The position numbers and the translations under genes are program-made. This document shows, piece by piece, positions 1 to 11,831 of a stretch of 64,000 nucleotides of DNA; the stretch's first letter is position 1, and every line of letters starts with the position of its first letter. The notes under the pieces are model-generated. The model searched no databases and was not told where the DNA came from. It saw only the letters and a list, made by a program, of their open reading frames with translations. The stretch is from Agriotes lineatus (lineage: Eukaryota > Arthropoda > Insecta > Coleoptera > Elateridae). The stretch is from the NCBI GenBank assembly GCA_940337035.1, contig CALNHX010005178.1:48085-112084 (forward strand). Direction: 5' to 3'.

Positions 1-102
1 GCGATATCGCCCACTTTGGGAATCACTGACCTAGACGATCTTGTAACCGATTTCGTGGGTGCTTTACCAACTAGAATTTCTGTTTTTGGTACAGGTTCCT
101 AA
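1..102 (+). CDS. Partial terminal exon of an unidentified gene
   Basis: The reading frame is open from the first base of the window and ends at a TAA at 100-102. It gives 33 residues ending in VFGTGS. Base composition is clearly richer in GC than the DNA that follows, and an AATAAA signal lies about 155 bp beyond the stop. This looks like the last exon or 3' end of a real gene that enters from the left. The upstream part is outside the window, so neither the start nor a splice acceptor can be judged. I do not recognise the protein. It could instead be the tail of another transposon ORF. Confidence 0.45.
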   Translation, partial: AISPTLGITDLDDLVTDFVGALPTRISVFGTGS

Positions 103-255
103 ATGATAGTTTCTTAATTGCATTTATTTTTGTATTTGTGTTTTATATACATTTATGATATATTTCTAATCTTTTTTTTATTTTTTGAAAACTAGTTGTA
201 TACTCATTTAAGTTTGCTTATTCATGTGTATTCTTTGTTTATGTGAAAATCTGAT

Positions 256-261
256 AATAAA
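256..261 (+). promoter_or_regulatory. Candidate polyadenylation signal AATAAA
   Basis: A canonical AATAAA is followed by a T- and G-rich stretch (TTGTTCATTGTTTT). It sits where the 3' UTR of the left-edge exon would be expected to end. Such hexamers are common by chance in AT-rich DNA. Confidence 0.35.
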
Positions 262-1798
262 CATTGTTCATTGTTTTAATGAATTTTTTATGGTAGTGTT
301 TTTTAAATAAAATAGTACTTATTAAGTAACCAGTGACTAAAATATACTATTATAGTATTAAACTAATAATTGATAATCAGTAATCGGTGTTGTCGGATAC
401 CTTTTACAACATATAAATAATTGAATCACGAAAAATCTCCTTATTTAGCCAACTGTAAAAGAACCTTTATAGGATTTTTGTAACAGTAATTCACTAACAG
501 GGCTAGATTAGAGTTTCTAGAAGCCATTTAAATAGATATTAATTAGAATTGAAAAATATTTCGCCTACAAAGCGCCTCGTCTAGAAACCGTAAAAATTAT
601 GCAAACTAAGTACTTTTCTGTAAATAGTAAAAAATCTAAAGAAATAATTAGATATTATGTATATTATTTTTTCCAATTATAAATCGTTAAAATTTTTCAC
701 ATAAAAAAATTTGAATTTTAATATTAAGTCTTGGCATGTGAAATTTTGAAAAATATTTAAAAAATTAAAATTTTACATCAGCTAAAGTTAAAAAAATTAA
801 GTGTTTTCTGGCCTTGAGATTGTTCAGTTAGCTAAAGATAACAAACTCTAACAAAATCTCACTGAAATCTTACTTAAATTTCCGAAAAATAGCACTTTTT
901 GGTTTTTGACAATTTCGAAAAACTCCATTTTCAAAATAAATAACAATCACTCGGTATATATGATAGGGGCTAAATAGGTTTTAGACAAGCACAAATTATT
1001 GAAGTGGTTTTTTTGAAAAATAAAAAAAAAATCCCATATTATGCCGACCTTTTCGCGGACAGTGTATATGATTTTTTTATTTCAAACGCATATTCAATAG
1101 CGTAAAATTTCAAAAATTTTGCTTTAGGAAATCATTATAGTGACTCTAAATTTCTGTAGTGACATTTTGTCTAATTTCCAAATCAACATAACGTTGTAAT
1201 GCATTGGTGTGATATCCATGGTGACAAATACAAATGCGGTAGGTAAAAAACATTGGCTCCCGCCGGAAGTTAATAAAAATTGGCTCCTGCTGCGCTGGTT
1301 GGAAATTGACAGTTTTTCTTCCTAAAACTATGGCGCAAAAGCCGACTTTCTATTCAGTGAGTAGAATTTTTTTAATTATTATTACAGTACGTTTGTGTTG
1401 TCCTATGCCCTGCATCTTAAAAATTATACAGACTGCCTGCATTATATTTACCTGTTTAAAGTTGGCAAATCTAACTATATAACCTATTTTACAAACCAGA
1501 CATTTCATACGAAATATGACACCATTTGAAATGTTGAGGAACAATTAAGTAATGAATATTAATTTTATTTTAATATTTATTGTTGAATAAAATTAGTACA
1601 TGCTGTATAGGTTTGTAATCACATAATTAGTATTCATTTTATAGCAACGATCGATTTATTCTCTGCTCTGTAACCTATCGTAGTAATTATTATCATTATT
1701 ATGTTGACTATTTGTACAGGTTGTACAGGAATTATAGAAACATTCTATTAAACAGGAAGACATAAAACACGACTTTACAAATTTCGAGTAATCTACTT

Positions 1799-1904
1799 GT
1801 ACAGTTGGCGCCATCGAAATGTGAACGGATTTACCATAATATAAATCAGAAAAAAATGCCATGGCAGCGAGAATTTGTTCACATTTCGATGGCGCCAACT
1901 GTAC
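1799..1904. repeat. Perfect 28-bp inverted repeat with 50-bp spacer
   Basis: The arms 1799-1826 and 1877-1904 are exact reverse complements, both centred on a GGCGCC-containing core. The related copy at 12236-12326 keeps the same structure with three uncompensated changes and a 35-bp spacer. It may be the remnant of a foldback element or a hairpin. Confidence 0.85.
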
Positions 1905-2117
1905 ATGTATATTTCAATTTTTCGAAAGTGACAATAATTCAAAAGAGGAATAATAAAGCAACGTTACGAAATGAATGCAATTTGGTAATAAACAATAAAG
2001 TCGAATTAGAAAATAATAAATTATACCAATAATGCAATTACAACAGATAGTAAATATTAAGAAAAATAATACCTATATCAACTGAAATTTTTCCTCATCA
2101 AATACACAAAAATTACG

Positions 2118-2560
2118 CAGTAGAAGCTCGATAACGTGAACATTCGAAGATATAAAAATCTCGGTCCTCTGGACACTAAATGTTTTCCTGTACTACTCAG
2201 TAACGTGAATAGAGATAAAACTCGATAACATGTACAACAATCAAGACTTGACGTCATTGGCATATTAAAGGTGGTTGCTGCTAGAAGCCCCTTACAGCTT
2301 TGCGCCCCTATTTTATTTGGTGCTTAATAAACTGCAGTTGCAAATTCAGTTTAAAAACAAAAACCAAGTAAAAACACATTTTCATAAAAATTGTTTTTAA
2401 ATTTCTTACAAATACAGTACTACGTAACTACAAATAAATATATATATATATACATTTTGCACTATAGAACTGCTATTTGTTGCACCCCCTGCAGTGTAAA
2501 CACTAGCACTAATTTGAACATGCTTGGGATTTTTGTTTTCACATTAACGAGCTTCTACTG
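2118..2560. mobile_element. Pogo/Tigger-like miniature element, copy 1
   Basis: The left end reads CAGTAGAAGCTCGATAACG and the right end is its imperfect reverse complement (...GAGCTTCTACTG). Pogo-group elements commonly have termini of the CAGTA-n-AnCTCGATAA type. A TA follows the right end; the left flank TACG is imperfect for a TA duplication. The interior is noncoding and contains further copies of the terminal motif. The same element sits at 12533-12946 inside the second copy of the long repeat, so it was present before those copies separated. Confidence 0.5.
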
Positions 2561-2884
2561 TATTATTATTCAAAATAATCAGGCAGTGCTCGACGTGTAC
2601 AATCGTGAGGTATAGGTTAAGCAATCTACCACTGCTTTATTGTTCATTGATCTTCCAATCAATCTACTTGAACTATTTGTTACCATGCCTTATTAGCAGA
2701 GCGTGGATTCTAGACCAAATGCCTCTTTGTTCTATATTTAGGCAACTCAAAAATATGTAAATATAAATGCGAGAGACTAAACATTTTGAGCCCTATTCGA
2801 TTTTGCCTAAATGTTTAAGACATATTTGTTGAGCCTAAAGTCAAAATTAGTGCGCCTAAAATAGGCACGTGTCGTAATTAAAAT

Positions 2885-4136
2885 TTTCGCTCTCCATAAA
2901 TTAAAAAAATCCAAATTATCGGCTTTTTTTAGAAAAAAATTGTAACAAAAAATTATCAAGTGAATCCACAATCAAGAAATTTTTTGTACGAAGATGCTAC
3001 GAAAAGGTAAAATAACATTACATTAACAAACGGAATTATTAACAGTTAATCAATCTGTTTCTCCACGTGCAGCCTGTTGTATGATTTCAATTTTTATTTG
3101 CATGTTTAGACAATAGGGGACTTCTATTTAAGATAGCATGAAACAGAATGCTCTACCCACTGTACTCTACCCTAGTGTTGATTTTGCTACCAGTGACACC
3201 AATATAATGACAAGAATAACTCTAAATTTCTGTGCTCTCTGATTCTGTTCCTTGTAATCCCGCGAGCAGCCTGTTTCGTGTGTTTTACTAAAATTGTTTA
3301 TTCCTCCACCATAAACTCCACTAAAAGGGATTTTGCATAAACTACGCTAAAGTAAGTTCTTGAACTCAATGCATACTTTTATTTTGTGTTATTTGCTAGT
3401 TGTAAAAAAGTAGTGATGTGTAATCATGTAATCATAAGTTAATGCCCAAATAATTGTTGGTAATATACAGCCTAGAACCCCGTTAAAGAGAACTGAAATC
3501 ATATAGGAACTTGCAGAAGGCAGAATCGCGTTGTTTGATGCTTGCCACATCGCCGTGTCCTCTACAGATCATTTGGCTTCTCTGTGCAGAACTACATTCA
3601 AGGTTTTTTACTTCCTTGTGATTTTTAGTTTTTTTCTATTTTTTCAAAAACGGCTCTAACGATTTTTTTCAAACTTCTCATTTTTATTACATTTTTAATG
3701 TGTATTGATGTGAGATAGGTGATTTTCCAGTTGAATACTTCTAAAATGGGTTTCTTTTGTTTTTTTTTCTATTTTTTTATTAACTCCTATTTTAAATAGA
3801 ACACCCGGTATATTATTACATTTTTGAATGCAGCTTAAAATTCTAGAGAAAATTTGTCTCTTCGCCTAACGCTCTATTTTGTACCGTTTTTGTAGAATTT
3901 GTAATTTTTGAAAATTTTTGACAAATGCTTAAAAATTTAAAATCAAATTTTTGGCCAATTATAAGATCACTGTAAAAGGAAGTTGTGTGCGTGTATCATA
4001 CCAGATTTTTTTGTTAATAATAGGGTCATTATTTTTAAAGTCAATATATTGTAGTGGCGGAAACAGAAAATTTACAGATCGGACGAACTAAACGTACAGC
4101 TATTTTAAAAAACGTATTGGCGCCTTTTTTATTAAA
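2885..4136. other. Noncoding AT-rich stretch
   Basis: No supported gene was found. A motif GAACACCCGGTATATTATTA near 3800 resembles the reverse of the ATACAGGGTGTTC-type transposon terminus seen elsewhere in the window, but no partner end was found. Confidence 0.5.
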
Positions 4137-4560
4137 ATGCTAAAAGAAGATATTGGCAATAGTTTCTATAGCGCCCTAATCGACGAATCTACCGATTTGA
4201 CAGTAACGAAATATTTAGGGTGCTCTGTAATTTATTATAGTGCAAACGACTGCAAAGTGGTTACCAGTATTTTCGGTTTAATTGAATTACAAACGCGTGA
4301 TCTCCCGGGATTGTTGATACATTAATGAAATTATTGAATGGTCTAATTTAGACATGCGTAAAAAGCAAGGAATAGGCACAGACAAGGCTTCAGTGATGGT
4401 AGGAATAAATAACGGAGTATATGCAAAGCTCAAAGAATATAACCCAGATTTAGTACATATACGTGGCCTGTGCCATTCTTTGCAGTTAGCGGCTTTATCG
4501 GCCACAAAATAATTACCTCGCAATCTGGAATTTTTAATAAGTCAAAACTTGGAAATAGAA
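4137..4560 (+). pseudogene. hAT-like (DUF4371-type) transposase remnant
   Basis: The first frame from 4137 contains ALIDESTDLT, the hallmark of the central catalytic region of hAT-like DUF4371 transposases and their domesticated relatives. It stops at 4323. A second frame takes over almost at once and continues with GIGTDKASVMVGINNG and then RGLCHSLQLA, the expected next conserved blocks in the same family, before a stop near 4510 and a short tail. One frameshift and at least two in-frame stops are therefore visible. N-terminal zinc fingers and the C-terminal dimerisation region are absent. No flanking TIRs were recognised. It is a dead fragment. Confidence 0.8.
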
Positions 4561-5814
4561 TGAAATTAGAACTGTTAAATGCTATCATTAGGTATGGTAC
4601 GTAGCAGTTTAAAAAGAAACAATAATAAGTGTTGTTATAATTTTAGCCTTGAAAATTATCCTTCCTTATTAGACAGAGAGCGAGCGTTTTAAGCCCCGCG
4701 AGTGACTAAACATGCTTTACGCATGTGTATCCTACAATATTTTATCTACGATAGAATCTAGAAAACACGGTAAATATAAAAAATATTTTACATGTAAATT
4801 AGAATTAATAGCAACCGGTCTTAAATTTGAGTGTTTTAAAAATTTTAAAACACGTTGCTACTAACTACGTGTCGAATGAAATTTTTTAAGCACGTTGCTA
4901 TTAACGACGTAAACTAATGAAAACATGTTATTAAACAGTCGTTTTACAAACCTAAAACTGCCAACTAAAAGGCAATTTTACACACTGTCGCAGATAAAAT
5001 AGTTTTAAGGCATTTTCCACTGCCAAAATTGTGTCCAAAGTTTTTATAAAAACGTGAAAAGTAAGGTTGGATTGCAGTGTTTTGATTTGCGGTTGCCGCC
5101 CGTTTTATTTATTTTGCAAGTCTGTATGCTTCCCTTTTTCGCTTTACAATAAGTTTAATATGATATGCTCTTCTTGAAATAAAATAAAAATACACTTAAA
5201 TGTTCGGTTAGGGTTAGGTTTATATACGAATCGCTTATAAAGTGGATTCACGCTGGCATAATTCCATTGAAGTGGTGGTTTTTGTTCGTTAGAAGACGTG
5301 CCTGTCATTTTTAATTAAATAAAATCAAATTGACATGAAAATTACATGCGTCTATCCAAGATACACGTTAAAAATGAGGTTAAGTGTTAAGTTTTCAAAC
5401 AGCAGTTTCAAATACATAATAGGCTGGGCTTAGCCGTTAACATCCAATGAAATGCCTGCTTTTATAAAAATTATAGAAATCGTTTTTATTAAGGTACTAT
5501 ATTTACTACACGAGCAAGCTTGTCCGCCATTTTGAGTTCGGCAAATTCAAATTCTAGTTACTTTTCAGTCAACATACGGTAAGTCGGAAAAACAACGATC
5601 ATGTTGTTTAATTTTATCTGTTTTAAAAAGACTGGTTTTTAAACAAATAAAAATAAATCAGAAAAAATCGAAACGAAAACACCGTTAACTAAAACGCACG
5701 TGGTTCAAACTAGAGAACTTTAATAGTACCTTAGTTCAAACATCAGTGACGAGTGACAGAACTCAACAGAACTGACAGATACAGTTGACACGTTGACAGC
5801 ACAGAACAATCATA
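4561..5814. other. Noncoding AT-rich stretch
   Basis: No coding signal or repeat structure could be supported. Short locally repeated phrases (ACGTTGCTA-type near 4855 and 4900) occur but do not form an array. Confidence 0.45.
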
Positions 5815-6135
5815 CGGTATTAAGATTGCCACCGTATTACTGCATACTAAATCCCATTGAACTTGTCTGGAGCCAGTTAAAACATAAAAGTTCGAGCATT
5901 AAATACTTCACGAAATTTGAGCAATACGGTTTTAGATCATATTAGGCTAGCAGTAAATCAAATTGATACTTACTTTTGGAACAAATGTCTACAACACGTT
6001 ATTGATATTGAAAATTGTTATTCTTGCAACGTAGAAGTTTCCTCATTAATAATAATAAATGTTAATGACGAAAGCGATATTTCAGATTTTGCCGAATCCA
6101 GTGACGCGCTGACGACTAACCTATTTTTAATATAA
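5815..6135 (+). pseudogene. C-terminal fragment of a DDE_3 (IS630/Tc1-like) transposase
   Basis: The frame beginning near 5820 reads LPPYYCILNPIELVWSQLK, the block around the third catalytic acidic residue (E in NPIELVW) of insect DDE_3 superfamily transposases. A one-base shift in an A-rich codon near 5886 moves the rest into the frame starting at 5917. That part ends with an acidic Ser/Asp-rich tail and a stop at 6133-6135, as is usual in this family. The first two catalytic aspartates and the DNA-binding domain are missing. It is a truncated, frameshifted remnant with no visible TIRs. Confidence 0.75.
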
Positions 6136-7412
6136 CTTCGTTTTCTTCAGTGTTTGTTGCTGTTTTACTATGCATTAGTTTTACTCAGTTATCTGTTACA
6201 TAAATATTATATACTGCCGTATGTTTTGTATTTATTCAGTTTTTAATAATAAAAAAAATTTTATAATTACAAAGGTTAGGTTCTATTTGTCATTAGTGTC
6301 TTGTCAGGTTATAATATTTTGGTTTTCTGATTTCATAATACACATGCCTCCTAAACTTTCATAGATAACTATCAAAATATTTGTTTCACTATTTTTATAG
6401 GAGCACTATACTTACATATTCTAATTTTAAATGTCATTATGACATTTTGAAATTTCATACTATTCTTACTAATGTGCTAGTAAATTAGTTATTTGTTTCA
6501 TTAGTACAAGAAAAGCATGATTTTGGGACAAGTAAGATCGCCGGACGACGACACGCACCGGAGTACGGTGAGTCTTATACGCGTCAACGCGTCCCGAAAA
6601 CGCATTTTTTGTGCGAATGAAACATACTATTTTTTCTTCAATTACTCATAAATTCTTTAATATGACTTATTATTTAGAATCCAACATTTATGGCAAAAAT
6701 AAACAACAACGACGACGATTGCCGAATATTGACGAAGCCTTTGTTTTTTATTTCAAATTTACCATGTAAACCCTATCTTGCGTCCATTTTTGTACTAGTG
6801 CAAATATGAATCGAAAAGTGTACAGTTGCCAAGGTAATTGGTGGACATCCCGAAATGACTTACTTTTTATACAAAATTATTCGACAATATGGCGTCTTAT
6901 TCGTGTGGTTGGAGAAAAAAAATATTGTATGCACCACGGGAGATATTCATGTTTTTTACCTTCGGTTGCCTTACAGATCTCGGGGAAAAACATAATTCAT
7001 ATCTCCCTTAATGCATAAATATCTATTGTGACACAGGTTTATCAAATAAAATCGATAATGACACTTACACATACAGTCGCTCATCGTGGAAGTCACAATT
7101 AACTGTTAAATATAAGTCTTTTACGTGCATCCAAACAAGGAAACATTTACGGCGTGGTTGTGTACTGCGTATAACAATGTTTAGCTCGGAAGCATCGCAC
7201 ACAGTAAGTAGGCTCTTTAAAGTTTAAAATCAATGTGACCTTGTGTTTGCATATTAGTTTACGTGACGTCATTCTGAATCCCTAAAATGCTAATACAAGA
7301 AACGTTGCTTTGTTTAACTTCCCTTTAAAGTTGACACGCACGTTCAGTTCGCACAGAAAGAAAGCTATTCTTGCAGAATTTATTTGGTATTTTGACCAGG
7401 CCATTTTTTAAC
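6136..7412. other. Noncoding stretch with one unassigned 70-codon frame
   Basis: The only sizeable frame (6806-7018, +) has no recognisable motif, repeat or signal sequence and is probably accidental. GC-richer patches at 6535-6600 and 7140-7200 are not coding in any frame I could support. Confidence 0.4.
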
Positions 7413-7470
7413 CAGGGGTGTAGTCGAGGGGGAACGGCGTTCCCCCACTGGTTTTTTGTTAAGTTAAAAA
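7413..7470. mobile_element. Probable end fragment of a hAT-type miniature element
   Basis: CCAGGGGTGTAGTCGAGGGG is followed by a C-rich inverted segment (GTTCCCCCACTGG), giving a compact GC-rich hairpin in otherwise AT-rich DNA. CAGGGGTGTAGTC-like termini are common in insect hAT elements. Only one end was identified, so the boundary and family are tentative. Confidence 0.35.
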
Positions 7471-7642
7471 AAAATTAAGAAGGAATTTATGGCATTTACT
7501 TATTAGCACAAACGATTTGATAATTATTCATTCCAGTGTCTCGAAAGCATTCGGCACCTTAAATAATGAGATTTTAAAATTTATTGGCCTGGGGCAACCG
7601 GTGTGAAATTTTTTGATAATTTTTTATCCAATTTACATGTTC

Positions 7643-8428
7643 TAAAAAATCTCATTTAGACAACTGTAAAAGAACATTTACAGGATTTTTGTAACAGTAA
7701 TTTACTAACAGGGCTAGATTAGAGTTTCTAGAAGCCATTTAAATAGATACTAATTACAATTGAAAAATATTTCGCCTAAAAAGCGCTTTGCATAGAAAAC
7801 GTAACAATTATGCAAACATACTACTTTTCTGTAAATAGTAAAAAACTAAAGAAATAATTAACATTTATATTATTTTTTCCAATTATAAATCGTTAAAAGT
7901 TTTCACAGAAAAAAAAATAATTTTAATATTAAGTCTTGGGATATGAAATTTTGAAAAATATTTAAAAAATTAAAATTTTACTTCAACTAAAGTTAAAAAA
8001 ATTAAGTGTTTTCTGGCCTTGATATTGTTCAGTTAGCTGAAGATAACAAACTCTAAAAAAATCTCACTGAAATCTTACTTAAATTTCCGAAAAATAGCAC
8101 TTTTTGGTTTTTGACAATTTCGAAAAACTCCATTTTCTAAATAAGTAACAATCACTTGGTATATATGATAGGGGCTAAATAGGTTTTAGACAAGCACAAA
8201 TTATTGACGTGGTTTTTTTGAAAAATTAAAAAAAAATCCCATATTATGGCGACTTTTTGGCGGACAGTTGGCCAATCTACCTATATAACCTTTTTTACAA
8301 ACCAGACATTTCATACGAAATATGAAGCTATTTGAAATGTTGAGGAACAATTAAGTACTGAATATTAATTTTATTTTAATATTTATTGTTGAATAAAATT
8401 AGTACATGCTGTATAGGTTTGTAATCAC
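7643..8428. repeat. Long dispersed repeat, copy 2, left part
   Basis: It matches 430-1070 and then 1459-1622 of copy 1 with scattered changes. It ends abruptly at GTAATCAC, where the hAT-like element begins. The same eight bases restart the repeat at 12053. Confidence 0.8.
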
Positions 8429-9468
8429 TCGAGAGCGGATTTTTAAGCATTAAGCTTATCCTGAATATTAAAAGCAGGAAAATAATTTCTAAAAATGTTT
8501 ACGAATTGCAGGAAATTCAAGTATTTGACACAAACTTTTTTATGCTTTTTTGATTTTTTTGCCTTTTTATGCATATTTCGGATTTTTGTGCTTATTAGTA
8601 CTTATTTTTAAGTTTTCAGTTTGGATTTATTTTCCGCCTAATTCATTTCGTAACAGAATATTTCAATCTGGTGTGTTTGCGAGCATATCTTTTGTTTGCA
8701 TTCCGTTTGCCCTGGTACGGTGACGGGCTTAAAAACGCAGTCAGTACAGTGGTTTTCCAAAATTCCTAAAAAACTAGGGTATTACTACCTTTAATTATTT
8801 TAGTTAACACACACGCAGAATACTCGGTTATTCCTCAATTTGTATGATTTTAATTTAAAATACAACAAGAGCGATACGGCCGATCTGGCGATACGATCTG
8901 GGGAACGCCCATCATCCTTTGTGTCAGAGGCCATAATGAATTAAAATATATAAATTATTTTGCAAAGCTTGTATTAAGACGCTAAGAGTTTATAAAGTTC
9001 TTTAAAATTATTTAAGTACCTAGTAAAATTTTCAATTCAGTGCCACAAAGAAATACGTCATTCCACATATAAAAACCACTTTGCATCAAGAACAATATTA
9101 CAGAAGTACAAAAATTAGACCAAACAACAGACAATTGTAACTTCGTTTACATCTACTTCGGGTAACAGGGAACAAGCACAGTTTAATTTCGATCTTTGCA
9201 AAACCTAACCTACCACTGAAAAAATAACAAAATAGTTTCTTCAAAATGTTCCTGGATAAATATAGTCACAAGCACGTTCCCGATGAATATACCTTGCGAA
9301 CAAATTTTTTGTTAATAATTTCAAAGATGCTGTTTGTGTAGCACCTGGGCGAATTGGTCAAATAGTTCTTTTTAAATGTAAGGAGGTTTTTCCAAAAAAA
9401 AAGGCTATACAATTTTAGATAAAATTGTCACAATTTTGGCAGGCGAAATTGCAGAAGATTTTGAGATT

Positions 9469-10066
9469 AGCCGGCCATACACACAGCAACTTCTCTGCCG
9501 ACTTGATCCGCCGCAGTCAAAGTCCGCAGACAAATCTGTGCGCTAGTGTGTGAGTACACGGGAGACTTTACCATGCACAGACTTGTCTAAAAACTTAAAC
9601 CGCATGCTAAAAGTCTGCTGATAGTGCTGATGCCCAAAAGCGCACAGTCTTCTCACACAGGTTAAATCCCTCGATTTGTGTACTTTTATAAGCTTCCCCA
9701 AAACAATGGCCGAAATCAGTAATATTATTGATACCCGTTTTATGGGCAGAGATTTTCTGACCAGATTTATAGATATTTATAAAAATCATCCGGCTTTATG
9801 GAAAACTAAATCCAGAGATTACGCCAACAAAAATTAGTTAGAGTTTCCTTTTGAAGTAACCTTTTTTTACGTTTTTGTTTCGGTGGTTTGCAGTTGTAGT
9901 GTAATAATTATTTGCCATAAGACGTACCTATGTACCTCAATAACACAACAAAACAGAACAAAATATGACTAAAAACGTTGCAGACTTCCACTAAAAACTT
10001 TTATCGAAACCAAAGTCCACAGATTTGGCAGTCTGCAGAGAAGTCGAAAGATTTCACCCACTAGTT
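9469..10066. mobile_element. Possible PIF/Harbinger-like remnant carrying a MADF fragment
   Basis: CAACTTCTCTGCCGACTTG near 9486 is mirrored by an inverted GTCTGCAGAGAAGTCG near 10040, giving about 15 matching terminal bases. The left end GGCCATACACACAGC is reminiscent of insect Harbinger termini, and a MADF-type DNA-binding ORF lies inside, which is a known second protein of PIF/Harbinger elements. No DDE nuclease frame is present and the outer ends do not match well, so this is a tentative call. Confidence 0.4.
9705..9836 (+). pseudogene. MADF-domain fragment (44 codons)
   Basis: From the ATG at 9705 the frame reads to a TAG at 9834-9836 and includes FIDIYKNHPALWKTKSRDYA. This matches the opening of a MADF domain (FI-x-LY-x-x-HP-x-LW-x-x-x-S-x-x-Y), a Myb/SANT-like DNA-binding fold. 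A complete domain needs roughly 80-90 residues, so only the first helices are present. The following sequence is not coding in any frame I could follow. A splice donor after the stop cannot be excluded, but none is obvious. Confidence 0.55.
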
Positions 10067-10087
10067 GAGTAGGTACAATGAATAATA

Positions 10088-10343
10088 GTAGTTTGTATAC
10101 CAAGGCACTGAAGATTAGCTTTTATTACGAATGTGGATTTAGTTGCCGAGGCCCCGTAGGACCAAGGCAAATAAACCACATGGGGAATAAAAAGGAACTT
10201 CAGTGCCGAGGAATACATTATGTTTTATTTGAAATCGAAAAATCGTGAAATTACTACATTTTAACCAACATTTGTAGGTTATGTTAACGTCGGTTGACGT
10301 TTATCTGTCGCCTCGCCACCTACAAAAAAGTTGTAAAACAATG
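10088..10343 (+). repeat. Dispersed ~255-bp repeat (inverted partner at 59465-59705)
   Basis: This segment aligns with the reverse complement of 59465-59705 at roughly 85% by eye. Shared landmarks include GTAGGACCAAGG, AAATAAACCACATG and AACGTCGGTTGACGTTTATC. The last is itself nearly palindromic. The repeat is noncoding. Its right end lies about 45 bp from the large foldback at 10389. Confidence 0.75.
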
Positions 10344-10388
10344 GATTACTTTAATGCCGATTTCTCGTATTTTAATGACGATGTCGGG

Positions 10389-11148
10389 GTACAGGGTTAT
10401 TCATTATAAATTACCCACCCCTTATCATCGTTATTATTGCCTATAGAAAAAAAAGTTTTAAATAAAAGTTATGAGGTTATAACTGAATTTTGTTAAAATG
10501 CTATCAAAAGTACAGTGGCGTGCATAATTAAGGGGATACAAAAAAGTAATATATTTTTTTAAATGGAACACCCTGTATATTCTTAAATTTTTGGAACGAC
10601 CTTTTTTTCCTGATTTCAAAAATATACCATATGTTACCCTTACCTTATACCGTTTTTGAGTTATTAAACGTCAAATATCTTAGTTAAACTAGTTAACATT
10701 ATTAAATATATCAAAGTTTTATTCAGGAAATTTAAATATAAATAAATGATAACTAATTTTTATTATTTCATTAAAGAAATGTCACTTATCAAACAAAATA
10801 GTTGCATTTTCATAGCTTACTTTAATAATTCCTATTTACAGTAACTAATTTAACTAAGATATTCAACGTTTAATAACTCAAAAACGGTATAAGGTAAGGG
10901 TAACATATGGTATATTTTTGAAATCAGGAAAAAAAGGTCGTTCCAAAAATTTAATAATATACAGGGTGTTCTATTTAAAAAAATATATTACTTTTTTGTA
11001 TCCCCTTAATTATGCACGCCACTGTACTTTTGATAGCATTTTAACAAAATTCAGTTATAACCACATAACTTTTATTTAAAACTTTTTTTTCTATAGGCAA
11101 TAATAACGATGATAAGGGGTGGGTAATTTATAATGAATAACCCTATAC
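10389..11148. mobile_element. Large foldback element with ~300-bp inverted arms
   Basis: The left arm (10389 to about 10690) and right arm (about 10855 to 11148) are near-perfect reverse complements starting at GTA(C/T)AGGGTTATTCATTATA. Each arm contains GAACACCCTGTATATTC or its reverse, a motif found at several other transposon ends in this window. The outer flanks share ACTTTAATG(C/T)CGATTTC (10348-10364 and 11148-11164), which could be a 17-bp target duplication with one mismatch. No ORF is present. Confidence 0.8.
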
Positions 11149-11174
11149 TTTAATGTCGATTTCAAATAAAATAG

Positions 11175-11330
11175 TTTTTTTAGGATACTACATTGGTAAA
11201 TAGCGTTTACATGGTTACAAACGAATCCGGTAGATAAAATTTACCGGCCTAGACCAGTAGTACTTTTACTCTGGTCTAGGCCAGTAAATTTTATGTAAAC
11301 GCTAGTTACCAATGCAATATCCTAAAAAAT
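11175..11330. repeat. Nested hairpin with two concentric stems
   Basis: The outer stem pairs TTTTTTTAGGATACTACATT with its reverse complement ending at about 11330 (CCTAAAAAAT). An inner stem pairs TTTACCGGCCTAGACCAG with CTGGTCTAGGCCAGTAAA. The loop is short. Confidence 0.8.
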
Positions 11331-11344
11331 ATTATACGATACAC

Positions 11345-11444
11345 GACCGGTAGCATTTGTATGGCCTTGCCAAACATACAGGTCTCGCCCTACGGGATCG
11401 ACCTGTAAAGTATTGGCGCGGCCATAAAAATGTTGCTACCGGTC
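11345..11444. repeat. Hairpin ending in GACCGGTAGC
   Basis: GACCGGTAGCATTTGTATGG at the left is mirrored by CCATAAAAATGTTGCTACCG and GGTC at the right. The interior is also palindromic (CAGGTC...GACCTG). Confidence 0.8.
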
Positions 11445-11520
11445 TAATAACGTAAATAGCTATTTTTCACGTCTGGGAGCAAAACACGGTTTCTACGATA
11501 CCACAATCGTGAGCGAAATA

Positions 11521-11701
11521 ATGAATTACTCCCTAGAGGAGAGAAATTTCCCTAGGGAGTTTTCATTATGACTGAGCAACAAGAGCTCACAATTATATCA
11601 AATTCGAGGTTATCAGGTTAGGTTTTGCGTCAGTTTTGACACAAACTGACGCAAAAACCTAACCTGCTAACCTCGAATTTGACATAACTGCGAGCTCTTG
11701 T
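11521..11701. repeat. Two adjacent hairpins with a third, shared stem
   Basis: 11521-11568 pairs ATGAATTACTCCCTAG with CTAGGGAGTTTTCAT. 11579-11701 is a long stem running from ACAAGAGCTC through GAGGTTATCAGGTTAGGTTT and GCGTCAGTTT to its reverse complement. CATTATGAC before the second stem also pairs with GTCATAATG after it. Confidence 0.8.
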
Positions 11702-11831
11702 CATAATGACTTACAGTGCCACCAACTTTAAAATTTACCATAGGCTACTAATTTTAAAATAATTGTAACTAAAATGTCAATAAATGACGTTTAAAAAAAC
11801 AGGTTTTTCGTTTTAAATCTTCCTGCAACGT

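Larger units (their letters stand above)
430..2884. repeat. Long dispersed repeat, copy 1 (direct partner at 7643-13284)
   Basis: This segment aligns by eye with 7643-8428 and then with 12053-13284, in the same order and orientation, with scattered substitutions and small gaps. Copy 1 also holds 1070-1458, which copy 2 lacks; both edges of that extra piece carry the trinucleotide AGT. No long ORF is present, and the short frames are interrupted differently in the two copies. It contains a perfect palindrome (1799-1904) and a pogo-like miniature element (2118-2560). It is either a dispersed noncoding transposon or an old tandem duplication. No terminal repeats were found for the whole unit. 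Confidence 0.8.
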
